A DNA stretch of 48,701 nt from Holtiella tumoricola (GCF_027857615.1 NZ_JAQIFT010000036.1:1-48701), one strand, 5' to 3'; numbered from the stretch's first letter, positions 9,586-17,930 are shown. Notes: a model not told the origin generated them from the sequence alone. Numbers and translations: made by a program.

Positions 9586-9860
9586 AAAAAAGTAGTACCC
9601 GTATTTCAGCCAACGAGCTGAATCGTTTTATGTATTGTCCTAACCAATGGTATTACAAAAGAGTATATGGGGCAAAAAGTTTAACCCAGATGTATGAGGC
9701 ACTAGACATAGAGCATAGTGAGCATACGGAACACTTTACAAAAGGGATGAAGCACCATACGTCTTATCACTTTAGATATCGAATTATGAAAGTTATAAGG
9801 ATTATTATCCTTATCGGTCTATTAATCCTTATATTTAAAGGAGTAAGTATATGGAAATAG
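9582..9860 (+). CDS. N-terminal half of a membrane-anchored Cas4-like protein
   Basis: 92 residues. The start TRISANELNRFMYCPNQWYYKRVYG is the Cas4/RecB-family entry helix, with the first Fe-S-type Cys in the YCPNQWYY context. A His/Glu-rich linker follows and then one membrane helix (about 70-88). The catalytic PD-(D/E)XK core is absent and is encoded by the next gene in another frame. Its start overlaps the yhaM stop (ATGA) and its stop overlaps the next start by 10 nt. It is either a genuine two-subunit split or a frameshifted single gene; the downstream gene has its own good ribosome site, which favours two proteins. No cas genes or CRISPR repeats are near. Confidence 0.7.
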   Translation: MKKSSTRISANELNRFMYCPNQWYYKRVYGAKSLTQMYEALDIEHSEHTEHFTKGMKHHTSYHFRYRIMKVIRIIILIGLLILIFKGVSIWK

Positions 9861-10387
9861 GAGAAGCACTATTATTAGGAGCTTGTGGCCTTTTTCTTTG
9901 TTATTACTTATTTAGACCAAGTATATCTTGTAAGCAGAAAATGCAAGTCGGTTTACCTTTTGCACGGATGATTTATACAGATGAGAATGGTGGCAAGATG
10001 CTAGTATCAGAGGAATATGACTTACAAGGCAAGCCCGATTATATATTTAAGACATTTTTAACAGGACGTTATATACCTTTTGAAATCAAAAGTGGTGTTG
10101 CCAAAGAAGACTTACCACATGAGGGGGATATGATGCAGCTTTTGGCGTATTTTTTACTTGTAGAAGCTGTGTATGGCAAGAAACCACCTTATGGTAAGTT
10201 AGTTTATAGCAACAAAACTTTTAAAATACGTAATACCTATAAGCATCGCCTTATGGTGAAAAATACATTACGTGATATGCACCTGATGCTAGAGGGAAAG
10301 TATAAGACAAATGAGACAAAAAGCTATATTAAATGCAGAAATTGTATTTGCCAATATACGGTATGTGAATGCGAGGAAGAGGATTAG
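9851..10387 (+). CDS. C-terminal catalytic half of a membrane-anchored Cas4-like PD-(D/E)XK nuclease
   Basis: 178 residues. One membrane helix lies at about 6-23. The nuclease core follows: GKPDYIF (first Asp), FEIKSG (the E-x-K pair at about residue 78) and QLLAYFLLVE, the RecB/Cas4 QxxxY helix. The C-terminal cysteine group CRNCICQYTVCEC would complete a 4Fe-4S cluster with the Cys of the preceding protein. AAAGGAG at 9836-9842 is correctly spaced for this ATG. Together with the upstream gene it rebuilds a Cas4-like fold with a membrane hairpin between the first helix and the core. DNA-end processing outside CRISPR is the likely role (inference). Confidence 0.75.
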   Translation: MEIGEALLLGACGLFLCYYLFRPSISCKQKMQVGLPFARMIYTDENGGKMLVSEEYDLQGKPDYIFKTFLTGRYIPFEIKSGVAKEDLPHEGDMMQLLAYFLLVEAVYGKKPPYGKLVYSNKTFKIRNTYKHRLMVKNTLRDMHLMLEGKYKTNETKSYIKCRNCICQYTVCECEEED

Positions 10388-10389
10388 AA

Positions 10390-10566
10390 ATGGGAGAAAA
10401 AGATAACACTAATAAAAAAGTACAACCACAACGTTCAAATTTACTTGATCATTTCATCCAACGTAATCTTACAACAAAGATGCAAGAAGTAGAAGAAAAA
10501 GCAATAGCCAAAGCTATTCGTACATTACTTAAAGATGAAGAAGGCGAAACACCAAGTTTTCATTAA
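10390..10566 (+). CDS. Small hydrophilic protein of unknown function
   Basis: 58 residues, charged, no membrane segment and no motif that I recognise. A predicted helix runs through LLDHFIQRNLTTKMQEVEEKA. The start is placed at ATG 10390 after GAGGAAGAGGA; this is two bases after the upstream stop. It lies in the same operon as the Cas4-like pair and rlmD (rlmD starts 17 nt downstream). Conserved position could suggest a partner of the nuclease, but the sequence alone does not show it. Confidence 0.6.
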   Translation: MGEKDNTNKKVQPQRSNLLDHFIQRNLTTKMQEVEEKAIAKAIRTLLKDEEGETPSFH

Positions 10567-10583
10567 AGACCAGGAGAAGAAAG

Positions 10584-11936
10584 ATGTCAGTAGAGAAAAA
10601 TAAATTTTATGAGATGACGATTACAGATATAGGGACAAATGGAGAAGGCGTTGGAAAAATCAATGACTTCGTTGTTTTTGTGCCTGAAGCTATAACAGGT
10701 GATCAGTTAGAAGTTAAAATACTTAAAGTAAAAAAGAATCTAGCTTATGGAAAGATCGAAAAGATTCTTAGTCCATCACCAAGAAGAAGTGAAGTGACTT
10801 GTGAAGTAGCAACTAAATGCGGTGGCTGTCAACTTCAACATATGAGCTATGAAGCACAGCTCGAATGGAAACAAAGCAAGGTATATAATGCCCTTACACG
10901 TATTGGTGGACTTAAAGATATAGAAGTCCTTCCAACCCTAGGGATGGAAGCACCAGCACATTATCGTAACAAAGCCCAATACCCTATTCGCAAGGAAAAT
11001 GGGAAAGTACAAATTGGTTTCTATATGAGCCGTACCCACAAAGTTGTAGATTGGTCAACTTGTGGGATTCAAGACAAACGTTGCGAGCAAATCATTGAGA
11101 TCGTAAGAAACTTTTTAGAAGTAAACAATATATCCATCTATGATGAAGAAACACATAAGGGCTTAGTAAGACACCTCATGATCAAGACAGGTTTCTATAC
11201 TGGAGAAGTAATGGTATGCTTAGTGGTTAATGGCAATGAGCTTCCACACAGCGACAAATTACTAGAAGCTTTACATGCAGTAGAAGGCCTAACAAGTGTG
11301 TTACTTAACATTAACAAAGCAAAAACCAATGTCATTTTAGGACACGAAGTTAAAGTCCTTGAAGGAAGAGACTATATCATTGATACCATTGGAGACTTAA
11401 AATTCAAAATCTCTGCTCTTTCCTTCTTCCAAGTCAATCCAGAGCAAACTAAAGTGCTTTACGACAAAGCATTAGAATACGCTGAACTTGAAGGCAGTGA
11501 GACAGTATGGGATGCTTACTGTGGTATTGGGACTATTTCTCTCTTCTTAGCACAAAAAGCAAAGAAAGTATATGGTGTAGAGATTGTAGCACCAGCCATT
11601 GAAAATGCACGTGAAAATGCAGCTCTTAATGATATTCATAACGCAGAGTTCTTCGTAGGAAAAGCTGAAGAAGTGATTCCAGAACAATATGCAAATGGTC
11701 TAACAGCAGATACAATCGTTGTAGACCCACCAAGAAAAGGATGCGACCAAGCATTACTTGAAACCCTTGTAAAAATGAATCCTAAGAAAATTGTTTATGT
11801 ATCTTGTGACCCAGCAACACTGGGAAGAGATTTAGGGTATTTAGATCAACAAGGCTATAAAGTTGAAAAAGTACAACCAGTGGATATGTTCCCACATACG
11901 ACTCATTGTGAAACGGTTGTGAAATTAGTTAAATAA
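10584..11936 (+). CDS. rlmD: 23S rRNA (uracil-5-)-methyltransferase RlmD family
   Basis: SAM-dependent m5U methyltransferase (RumA/RlmCD group). The TRAM domain is at about 5-60. Fe-S cluster cysteines lie around CEVATKCGGCQLQH (about 72-84). The Rossmann methyltransferase domain has FFQVNPEQT, DAYCGIGTISLFLA, VDPPRKGCD and the catalytic cysteine in YVSCDPATLGRDL. Ends PHTTHCETVVKLVK. The 450-residue length is typical. AGGAGAAG precedes the ATG. Its 3' end and terminator are duplicated in diverged form 5.2 kb downstream, marking this gene as the insertion site of the 12-17 kb island. Confidence 0.92.
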   Translation: MSVEKNKFYEMTITDIGTNGEGVGKINDFVVFVPEAITGDQLEVKILKVKKNLAYGKIEKILSPSPRRSEVTCEVATKCGGCQLQHMSYEAQLEWKQSKVYNALTRIGGLKDIEVLPTLGMEAPAHYRNKAQYPIRKENGKVQIGFYMSRTHKVVDWSTCGIQDKRCEQIIEIVRNFLEVNNISIYDEETHKGLVRHLMIKTGFYTGEVMVCLVVNGNELPHSDKLLEALHAVEGLTSVLLNINKAKTNVILGHEVKVLEGRDYIIDTIGDLKFKISALSFFQVNPEQTKVLYDKALEYAELEGSETVWDAYCGIGTISLFLAQKAKKVYGVEIVAPAIENARENAALNDIHNAEFFVGKAEEVIPEQYANGLTADTIVVDPPRKGCDQALLETLVKMNPKKIVYVSCDPATLGRDLGYLDQQGYKVEKVQPVDMFPHTTHCETVVKLVK

Positions 11937-12012
11937 TGAACGTAAAATCAAGGCTTACAGGCGTTAAAAAACCTGTAAGCCTTGATTTTTTAGTTAGGGG
12001 TAGAGTGTGGAG
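11904..12012 (+). repeat. Left copy of the rlmD 3'-end repeat (att-like)
   Basis: Covers the last codons of rlmD, its terminator and about 20 nt beyond. It aligns with 17115-17224 at roughly 85% by my count, with small indels. Shared anchors are GTTGTGAAATTAGT, AAATAAT, TAAAATCAAGG, CTTGATTTTTT and AGGGGTAGAG. The pair brackets the accessory genes exactly. Confidence 0.85.
11944..11991 (+). terminator. rlmD terminator
   Basis: 18-base perfect stem (AAAATCAAGGCTTACAGG and complement) with a 10-base loop, ending in TTTTTT, 8 nt after the rlmD stop. The degraded relative of this hairpin is at 17155-17202. Confidence 0.92.
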
Positions 12013-12019
12013 TTATAAC

Positions 12020-12060
12020 TTAAAAGTATACTAAAAATCTAGTACAATTAATATACTTTT
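12020..12060 (+). promoter_or_regulatory. Island promoter with inverted repeat
   Basis: A 9-base inverted repeat, AAAAGTATA (12022-12030) and TATACTTTT (12052-12060), brackets a possible -10 TACAAT (12043-12048). A weak -35 TTAAAA sits 17 bases upstream. Placed 31 nt before the first island gene, it could be an operator. It could also be a chance AT-rich dyad. Confidence 0.4.
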
Positions 12061-12090
12061 ATAACGGGTATGTTTATAATGGGGGATAAT

Positions 12091-13233
12091 ATGATGTCTA
12101 ATAAAAGTATAGTCGATATTTCGCCAACTAAGAAGTTTTTTGTAGATTCTATAACTAGAGATATAAGCATTGAAAAATGCATAATGGACTTAATAGACAA
12201 CTCAATTGGTGGAGCAAAGAGACATAGAAAAGTTGATAGTTATAGGGGATATTACATAAAGATATTTTTTTCTAAGTACGATTATATGATAGAAGATAAC
12301 TGTGGCGGAATATCACTAGAAGAAGCAGAGAGATATGTATTTAGATTTGGTAACAATGACGATCATTTAGAAAGTTATTCGTCAGGTGGTTTTGGTATAG
12401 GAATGAAAAGGGCTTTTTTCAAAATAGGCAAGCATATACATATCCAGTCGGCTACTGAGGATAGTAGATTTAAAGTAAAACTGGATGTTGACAAGTGGTT
12501 AAAACAAGAAGATTGGACGATAGAAGTTGAGAGCTTAAGAAGAGTAAGGAATGGAATAGGTACTACCATTTCCATAAAGCAATTAGACAAAGGTATTGCT
12601 AAGAGATTTAATGATAAGGAGTTTTTGACAAAGTTATGTAAGATGGTAGAAAAACAGTACAGAAAAGAGATAAATAGTGGTTTAGAGATATGGATCAATA
12701 CAATTAAGATAAACAATACAACAGTATCTCAAAAAGAAATCTATAGAAAAGAATATACGTATAAAAATATAGATGTTGAAGTTACTGTAAAACGAGGAGA
12801 AGCTTGTTTGGAAGAGAGTGGATGGCAGATTGCATTAAATGAGAACATTGTTGTCTTGGCGGATAAAAGTGAGCTAACCGGATGGGGGATGTTAAATAAA
12901 GTAGGTAAAACAAATGTTTGGGATGATCATTTATTTCAGGAATTTAGGGGATATGTAAATGCTAAAGCAGAGAATCTATTAATGCTTCCTGTTACAACAA
13001 CTAAAGATGATATTGATACTAGCAGCGAAGTTTATGGATTTATACTGAATAAGATGATAGAAGCTTTGCATGAAAGTAGTGAATCTTTTACAAAAACAAA
13101 AGAAGTGTACATACAATATAGGAAGCCAGTAGAGGAAGTTGAGCGGTTGAAAAAACACTTAAATGTGGAATCAGCTAAGGAGGTAGGTATTAAAACATAT
13201 GATACATATTTAGAAAACAATCATATCAAGTAA
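12091..13233 (+). CDS. GHKL-superfamily (Hsp90/MORC-like) ATPase of the island
   Basis: 380 residues. The N-terminal ATP-binding fold shows all three GHKL boxes: N box IEKCIMDLIDNS (about 28-38), G1 IEDNCGGI (about 68-75) and glycine lid SSGGFGIGMKRAFFKIG (about 96-112, with the MORC/Hsp90-type Lys). The rest resembles a transducer region with no family I can name, ending in a charged helical tail. No HisKA, receiver or membrane segment, so it is not a sensor kinase. Start at ATG 12091 after GGGGGA; an in-frame ATG at 12070 is upstream. Arg codons are mostly AGA/AGG, unlike rlmD and mutS2, which use CGT often; this fits horizontal acquisition. First gene of the island; GHKL ATPases occur in several phage-defence systems. 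Confidence 0.8.
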   Translation: MMSNKSIVDISPTKKFFVDSITRDISIEKCIMDLIDNSIGGAKRHRKVDSYRGYYIKIFFSKYDYMIEDNCGGISLEEAERYVFRFGNNDDHLESYSSGGFGIGMKRAFFKIGKHIHIQSATEDSRFKVKLDVDKWLKQEDWTIEVESLRRVRNGIGTTISIKQLDKGIAKRFNDKEFLTKLCKMVEKQYRKEINSGLEIWINTIKINNTTVSQKEIYRKEYTYKNIDVEVTVKRGEACLEESGWQIALNENIVVLADKSELTGWGMLNKVGKTNVWDDHLFQEFRGYVNAKAENLLMLPVTTTKDDIDTSSEVYGFILNKMIEALHESSESFTKTKEVYIQYRKPVEEVERLKKHLNVESAKEVGIKTYDTYLENNHIK

Positions 13234-13334
13234 AGGCTGGCTCGGTGCTGGTCTTTTTTTCTATACAATAGTATAATAAAATGAAAGAATAGAGAGAAAA
13301 TGGTCGAGGAAAAGGGGAATTAAGGGTGAAATAT

Positions 13335-14603
13335 ATGAAAGAAAAATGTAAATCAATTCTATGCCTTGAAATGTTTGTTATAGGAGTTTGTTCGTTGATA
13401 TTTGTTCTTATCGATAGTGCAATATATAGAGTGTTTATAAACTTTAGAGTTCAAGAATATTGGATAGTAATACCTGTGTTTGTATGTTTGCTTACAATAT
13501 TTATTTGCAAACAAATGAGAAAAGCTTATATTACTTCTTTTCAGATTGCAATAGCAAGCCTCATATCACTGGTGTTATTCTTTAGCTTTATAAAAGTTGA
13601 TTTTATAGGCAGGTGGGTATTACTTAACTTTGAAGAAATAGCGGTTGTTGTTATAGCACTCTTTTTCATTGCTTTGAGTGTATTACTGTATGAAAAAAAA
13701 TCAATAGAAAATGAAGTTCAAGATTTTACAAACGATAAACTATTTAACTTGTTTTATATAAATACTTCTAAAGCTCATGAGATTGCAATGCTTATTGATA
13801 ATAAAATAATGAAGACAATTGAGAGTGAGCAAGTTTCTGAAGAGCTTCTGAAGAGAAACACTTCTTTTAGTTGGGGAAAGAAAGAGAGCCTGTATTCTGA
13901 ATCGGGTTACTCAATAGAAGATACCTCTAAGAAAAGGGTATATGAGAATTTTGACGTAAAAACTACAAAATCAATTATGCTTAGAAGAATATATGAAACT
14001 GCTAAAAAAAATAAATCCCAATTAGAGAGATTAAATGTTGGAGATCTAACAATTTTTGAGAACATTGAGTTACAACAAACGAATATAGATGATACTGTAA
14101 TGATTCTAAACATACTTCAAGATAGTAAAATTAAAAATCAAAGCAATGATGCTGTAGAAATTAATCTTAATAAAATGATGGAGAAGATGTTAGATGATTT
14201 TACTATAGATTATACTTTTGCATATACAAATACCGTGGCTGAAAAAGATATTTCAAATAAATATATTATTCAGTTCCCTTATAAATATACGGATAACTTT
14301 GAAAATGGGTATCAACATAATGATTTACAATTAGGTAAGTTAAGTTTGATAGGTATATATCGAGGAGAAATTGATTTTTCCAAGAGAGATAGTATTTCTT
14401 CAAAATTCTTAGAGTTAATGTCTGATTCATATAGGCAAGAGATACAAAACAGTGAACAAGTAGGGAAGATGAAGTTGAGTCATATGGCTTCGATTACACC
14501 CAACATACCATTTGAATTCTGTCATAAAAAACTAAATGACAAACTACATCTAATAGATGTAATTGCCGTTATACAGGAGTTGAATTTAAAAAAATATGAA
14601 TAG
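13335..14603 (+). CDS. Four-TM protein with DUF6414-like cytosolic domain (DolA-like)
   Basis: About 422 residues. Hydrophobic helices lie at about 10-32, 43-60, 67-88 and 101-120, then a roughly 300-residue soluble region. That region has a FYINTSKAHEIAMLIDN opening, an ENFDVKTTKSIMLRRI segment and LNVGDLTIFENIELQ. This layout is similar to DUF6414 proteins (YLDT...LNS opening, then VGDxVxx.xxF), as I remember them; the match is from pattern memory, not a search. Start ATG 13335 with AAGGGTGA; GTG 13326 is possible. Its last 8 nt overlap the AAA+ gene, so the two are coupled. DUF6414 next to a ClpB-like ATPase is the composition of Dodola (DolA/DolB). The four-TM anchor would place the complex at the membrane, a possible pore effector. 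Confidence 0.65.
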   Translation: MKEKCKSILCLEMFVIGVCSLIFVLIDSAIYRVFINFRVQEYWIVIPVFVCLLTIFICKQMRKAYITSFQIAIASLISLVLFFSFIKVDFIGRWVLLNFEEIAVVVIALFFIALSVLLYEKKSIENEVQDFTNDKLFNLFYINTSKAHEIAMLIDNKIMKTIESEQVSEELLKRNTSFSWGKKESLYSESGYSIEDTSKKRVYENFDVKTTKSIMLRRIYETAKKNKSQLERLNVGDLTIFENIELQQTNIDDTVMILNILQDSKIKNQSNDAVEINLNKMMEKMLDDFTIDYTFAYTNTVAEKDISNKYIIQFPYKYTDNFENGYQHNDLQLGKLSLIGIYRGEIDFSKRDSISSKFLELMSDSYRQEIQNSEQVGKMKLSHMASITPNIPFEFCHKKLNDKLHLIDVIAVIQELNLKKYE

Positions 14604-16191
14604 AATAACTTCAATATTATATATTTATAACCAGAACAATTTAAAAGAACTAAAAGAAAGCATGGGGGAATATCATTTTGTAAGTATAAGTTATTTTTTA
14701 TACTTAGCTGATAACATAGAAGGCGTTAGAGACTTACATTCACAATATCTCAATAATTTAGTAATAGATATTACAGGTATAATTAAGGATGGAAATTACT
14801 ATCGTATTTTTACTGAAAGATACCTATGGGCATTATCTGAAATGAATAGTAACATTCATTTTTGTTTGCATAGAGATTATTTAAATTGCTTTAATGAAGT
14901 ATTTCCCCACCTTTTTGAGGAAGAGAATATAAATATCTTTATTCAAACCAGTGTTAATGAAGTGGAAGTCAAAGAAATAATAAATGGTAAAGAGCTCAAT
15001 GAAGAGAGAGAAATATGTAGTTCAATCAGTTTGTATACATACAAAAATTCAGCAACAGCTAAAGAATTAACACAGAGAGGTATGCTAATTTCTTTATCTA
15101 ATTTAGTTGAGGAGTTTGAAGGAATACGTATTAAGTATGATATGGAGCAGATTGCTAATAGATTATTAAAGAATGAAATCGAATATGTAGATATATCTTC
15201 GCTTGTCAAAATATTAAAAGTAAGGAAAGACCTTGTTTTTGTATTTGAAGTATTAATTTATCATATTACTAAGATTAAACCTTTGAAATTTACTTTAGAA
15301 TATAGTTTAATTTCAGACACTCTTGAGCTTTTTCCACTCATATTTGCTGATTCAGTAGAGTTAGACAATATTGGTTGTGAAAGTGAAGTTACTGTACCAG
15401 ATATAGAAGGAATTGATATAAAACAAGTGCATGCACTTGTAGATGAAATTAATGCAACGCTTAAGGGGCATGATATATTTAAAGAAGATTTTAGACATAA
15501 TCTAGTAAAGTTTTCTTTTCTAAATAAGATGAAAGAGAGAAAAATCCTGTCAATATTGCTATGTGGTGATTCGGGAATAGGAAAGACTGAATTTGCAAAA
15601 ATTGTTTCAGGGATAATATATCCAGAGGAAGCGTTGGTAAAGATAAATTTTGGTAATTACTCTACAGAAGGAGTTTTAAATAGTTTGATAGGTTCTCCGT
15701 TGGGATATATTGGTAGTGAAGAGAGTGGAGAGCTAATCAACAAAATAAGTTCGTCAAAGTCTAAGGTAATACTTATAGATGAATTTGAAAGAGCAACACC
15801 AAGTGTGTATAACTTTTTTTATGAGTTGTTAGAAGATGGTATTTTTACAGATCGACACGGAATTGAACATAATTTGAATGGATATATAATTATATTCACT
15901 TCAAATATGTCACAAGAACAATACCAAAAGCATATACCAAATTCATTGAAGTCTAGATTTGATATGGTTTATTACTTTACTGACTTACCAATAGAAGAAA
16001 AAATGCAGTTTATCCAAATTACTTCTGAGGGCTTAGTTAAGAAATTACAAGATAAGTTTGAGATAAATGTAGCACTTGAAAATGTCAAACAAGAATTAAA
16101 TATACTTGTTAAGTACAGGAATCTGAGAGATATTAAAAGAAAAATTGAAGATATCGTATTTAGTGAACTTTTTAAGAACTATCAAGAGTAG
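14596..16191 (+). CDS. ClpB-D2-like AAA+ ATPase (DolB-like)
   Basis: 531 residues. The first 270 are a novel N-terminal region with no motif I know. The C-terminal AAA+ module has Walker A GDSGIGKT (324-331), pore loop GYIG (370-373) in the ClpB context SPLGYIGSEESG, and Walker B VILIDEFERA (about 391-400). It also has the DGIFTDRHG hairpin, sensor-1 Asn437 in IFTSNMS, arginine finger Arg454 in LKSRFD and the sensor-2-like NLRDIKR (509-515). There is only one AAA+ module, so it is not a ClpB disaggregase. Start ATG 14596 lies inside the 3' end of the membrane gene. A threading ATPase that gates the membrane/DUF6414 partner is a reasonable model, by inference. Confidence 0.82.
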   Translation: MNRITSILYIYNQNNLKELKESMGEYHFVSISYFLYLADNIEGVRDLHSQYLNNLVIDITGIIKDGNYYRIFTERYLWALSEMNSNIHFCLHRDYLNCFNEVFPHLFEEENINIFIQTSVNEVEVKEIINGKELNEEREICSSISLYTYKNSATAKELTQRGMLISLSNLVEEFEGIRIKYDMEQIANRLLKNEIEYVDISSLVKILKVRKDLVFVFEVLIYHITKIKPLKFTLEYSLISDTLELFPLIFADSVELDNIGCESEVTVPDIEGIDIKQVHALVDEINATLKGHDIFKEDFRHNLVKFSFLNKMKERKILSILLCGDSGIGKTEFAKIVSGIIYPEEALVKINFGNYSTEGVLNSLIGSPLGYIGSEESGELINKISSSKSKVILIDEFERATPSVYNFFYELLEDGIFTDRHGIEHNLNGYIIIFTSNMSQEQYQKHIPNSLKSRFDMVYYFTDLPIEEKMQFIQITSEGLVKKLQDKFEINVALENVKQELNILVKYRNLRDIKRKIEDIVFSELFKNYQE

Positions 16192-16258
16192 TTATTATCG
16201 AGTGCTTGAACTTGAAATATAAATGTAAAAAGATTAAAGGCGAGAGGATAATGGAATT

Positions 16259-17044
16259 ATGTCTATAAAAAAGGTATGGGAAGTTGATATTGATATTATG
16301 GGATCAATCTGTATATCAGATGTAATTAACTTTAAACAAGAGAAAGGATTTGATGAATAGCAATTCTATAGTGACATTCATTTAGAGAATAGTTCTACTG
16401 GAATTAATGCAACCATAACAGCATATGCAGTAGATAGTCAGATTGCAGAAATTGTTGCACATGTATTTTTCGGGAAGATGGTAGATGTACTATCTCTTAA
16501 TAATAATATACCTCTTATTTTAGTTAGTCATGATGATGGGGTATTTACAGGTGGGAAAATAAATACTAGAAGAAGACTTGAAAAATCGGATTTTATAGAG
16601 GCATTTAATATGGCCAGAAAATTTGAAATAGAGGAACCTATTCTACTGAAAGCGATTGGTTGGTATTCCAAGGGCAAATATACACCTAATATGCTTGATA
16701 AGTTTGTTGCATATTGGAATGCGATAGAGATTATAGGAAAAGCATATCATCATGAAAATGAACGTACCAGGCAAGGTGTTAAAAATAAAATATACCAATG
16801 CTTTATTGAGTGTTATGGTGAGGTGGAAAATTGGAATCTACCCGATAACTGGATAGATGATATGCACGATATGAGAAGTTGCATAGTACATGGGGGCAAG
16901 GATACTACAGCTGAAGCTATAAATGAAGTAGCACAACTCATCCCCAAAATGGAATCTATAACATATGAACTTATAAATAAAATTATTGATGCGAAATATG
17001 ACAGAAAAAATTTTGAGTACATACCGTGGGGAGAACTGTTTTAA
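16259..17044 (+). pseudogene. HEPN-type RNase-like gene interrupted by an in-frame TAG
   Basis: Full reading frame of 262 codons including the stop, with GAGAGGA upstream of ATG 16259. Codon 34 is TAG (16358-16360); the same frame then continues open to 17044. Internal ATG 16478 would give 188 residues. The C-terminal part has the HEPN look: the helical FVAYWNAIEIIGKAYHH segment and RSCIVH, an R-x4-H motif, the catalytic signature of HEPN RNases. One base change (for example CAG to TAG) explains the break. It could be a recent nonsense mutation, a read error, suppression, or expression of the shorter C-terminal form. It follows the AAA+ gene by 67 nt, consistent with an RNase effector of the same system. 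Confidence 0.6.
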
Positions 17045-17108
17045 CAGAAAATAGGATTATCAATTTTTTAGGTAAACAAACTACATCCATTATGACTACC
17101 ACCGGCAC

Positions 17109-17147
17109 TCAACCCACGTTGAAACAGTTGTGAAATTAGTAAAATAA
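17109..17147 (+). pseudogene. Relic of an rlmD 3' end
   Basis: The codons read S-T-H-V-E-T-V-V-K-L-V-K-stop, the same C-terminus as rlmD (THCETVVKLVK) with Val for Cys. Nothing upstream continues the gene; the frame breaks before 17109. It is the displaced native 3' end or a remnant of a second copy. Confidence 0.85.
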
Positions 17148-17224
17148 TCAACATAAAATCAAGGATTAGAGGCATTAAAAATCTTTAAGTCTTGATTTTT
17201 TTGATAGGGGTAGAGAGAGAGGAG
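17115..17224 (+). repeat. Right copy of the rlmD 3'-end repeat (att-like)
   Basis: Partner of 11904-12012. It contains the codon relic, a decayed terminator hairpin (17155-17202, stem now mismatched but T-run kept) and the AGGGGTAGAG tail. Marks the right edge of the island. Confidence 0.85.
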
Positions 17225-17247
17225 CTTTATAGGGAATTTAATTTGTT

Positions 17248-17877
17248 CTAAGCGTTAAATGAGGATACTAATTCCGTGAAATACTCCGCATTACCTGTTA
17301 GGTAGTATTGATGCCAAGCCTCTATAGTTTTAGGTGAGTATATATCCAGATACTCTAATATTTGCTTAGCCCATAGTAAGCTACCAGCAGAGCTTGCAGT
17401 TATGATGTGATGGTCTCTAACAGAAAGGTCATTTTGGTAAAGTGTATGTCCTTTGTAATCGGGAGAAAAACCATCTAGATATTCTAAGGAGTTACTCGTA
17501 TGTAAACAATGATTTAAAACACCTAAGTCAGCTAATGCCAAAGTTGCACCACATATAGCTGCCACTAAAATACCTTTCTCGATATACGAGATTACTTTCT
17601 CTAAAATAGGTGTGTGCATGGCATCATTCCATGTATTTGCCCCCGGTAATAGGAGGGCTGCTACTTCATCATCACCCAGCTCTGAAAGCGAGCAATCAGG
17701 GATAATAGTTAGACCTCCTAAGCTATTAATAGGAGCATTTGTTGCTGCAACTGTTTTTAAAGTATACTGTGGCGTATGTTGTGGAAACATTTGTGGCATG
17801 CTTAAGGCTTGTAAAATGTATCCCGCTTCCCAATCAGCCATGGTATCTAGTAGATAAAGATAGATTGTTTTTTTCAT
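17248..17877 (-). CDS. DJ-1/PfpI family protein
   Basis: 209 residues with the class I glutamine-amidotransferase-like fold of the DJ-1/PfpI/YajL group. It has the ALLLPGANTW strand-loop (residues about 75-85) and a nucleophile elbow with Cys in VAAICGATLALADLG (about 106-112). HIITASSAGSLLWAKQIL follows, where AKQ helices normally sit. Members are proteases, deglycases or hydratases; the substrate here is unknown. The weak AAAGG site precedes the ATG. It lies downstream of the WYL regulator on the same strand, separated by a terminator, and may be its target. Confidence 0.85.
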   Translation of the reverse strand: MKKTIYLYLLDTMADWEAGYILQALSMPQMFPQHTPQYTLKTVAATNAPINSLGGLTIIPDCSLSELGDDEVAALLLPGANTWNDAMHTPILEKVISYIEKGILVAAICGATLALADLGVLNHCLHTSNSLEYLDGFSPDYKGHTLYQNDLSVRDHHIITASSAGSLLWAKQILEYLDIYSPKTIEAWHQYYLTGNAEYFTELVSSFNA

Positions 17878-17930
17878 GTTATATGCCTTTCATCAAGTGT
17901 TTAATAGTCTTTACACGTTGCAGTATAAAA

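Noticed and set aside
9582..10387. CRISPR-Cas locus
   Set aside because: Cas4-like fold only; no other cas genes or repeat array in the window.
13230..13260. Terminator after the GHKL gene (GC-rich stretch followed by T7)
   Set aside because: GGCTGGCTCGGTGCTGGTC is a direct repeat-like string whose two halves do not pair; no stem forms.
16358..16360. Pyrrolysine insertion at the TAG
   Set aside because: No pylTSBCD or methylamine genes in the window, and HEPN proteins do not use pyrrolysine. A simple nonsense change is more plausible.
12000..17200. Prophage or transposon
   Set aside because: No integrase, transposase, structural phage genes or terminal inverted repeats; only the rlmD repeat pair marks the edges.
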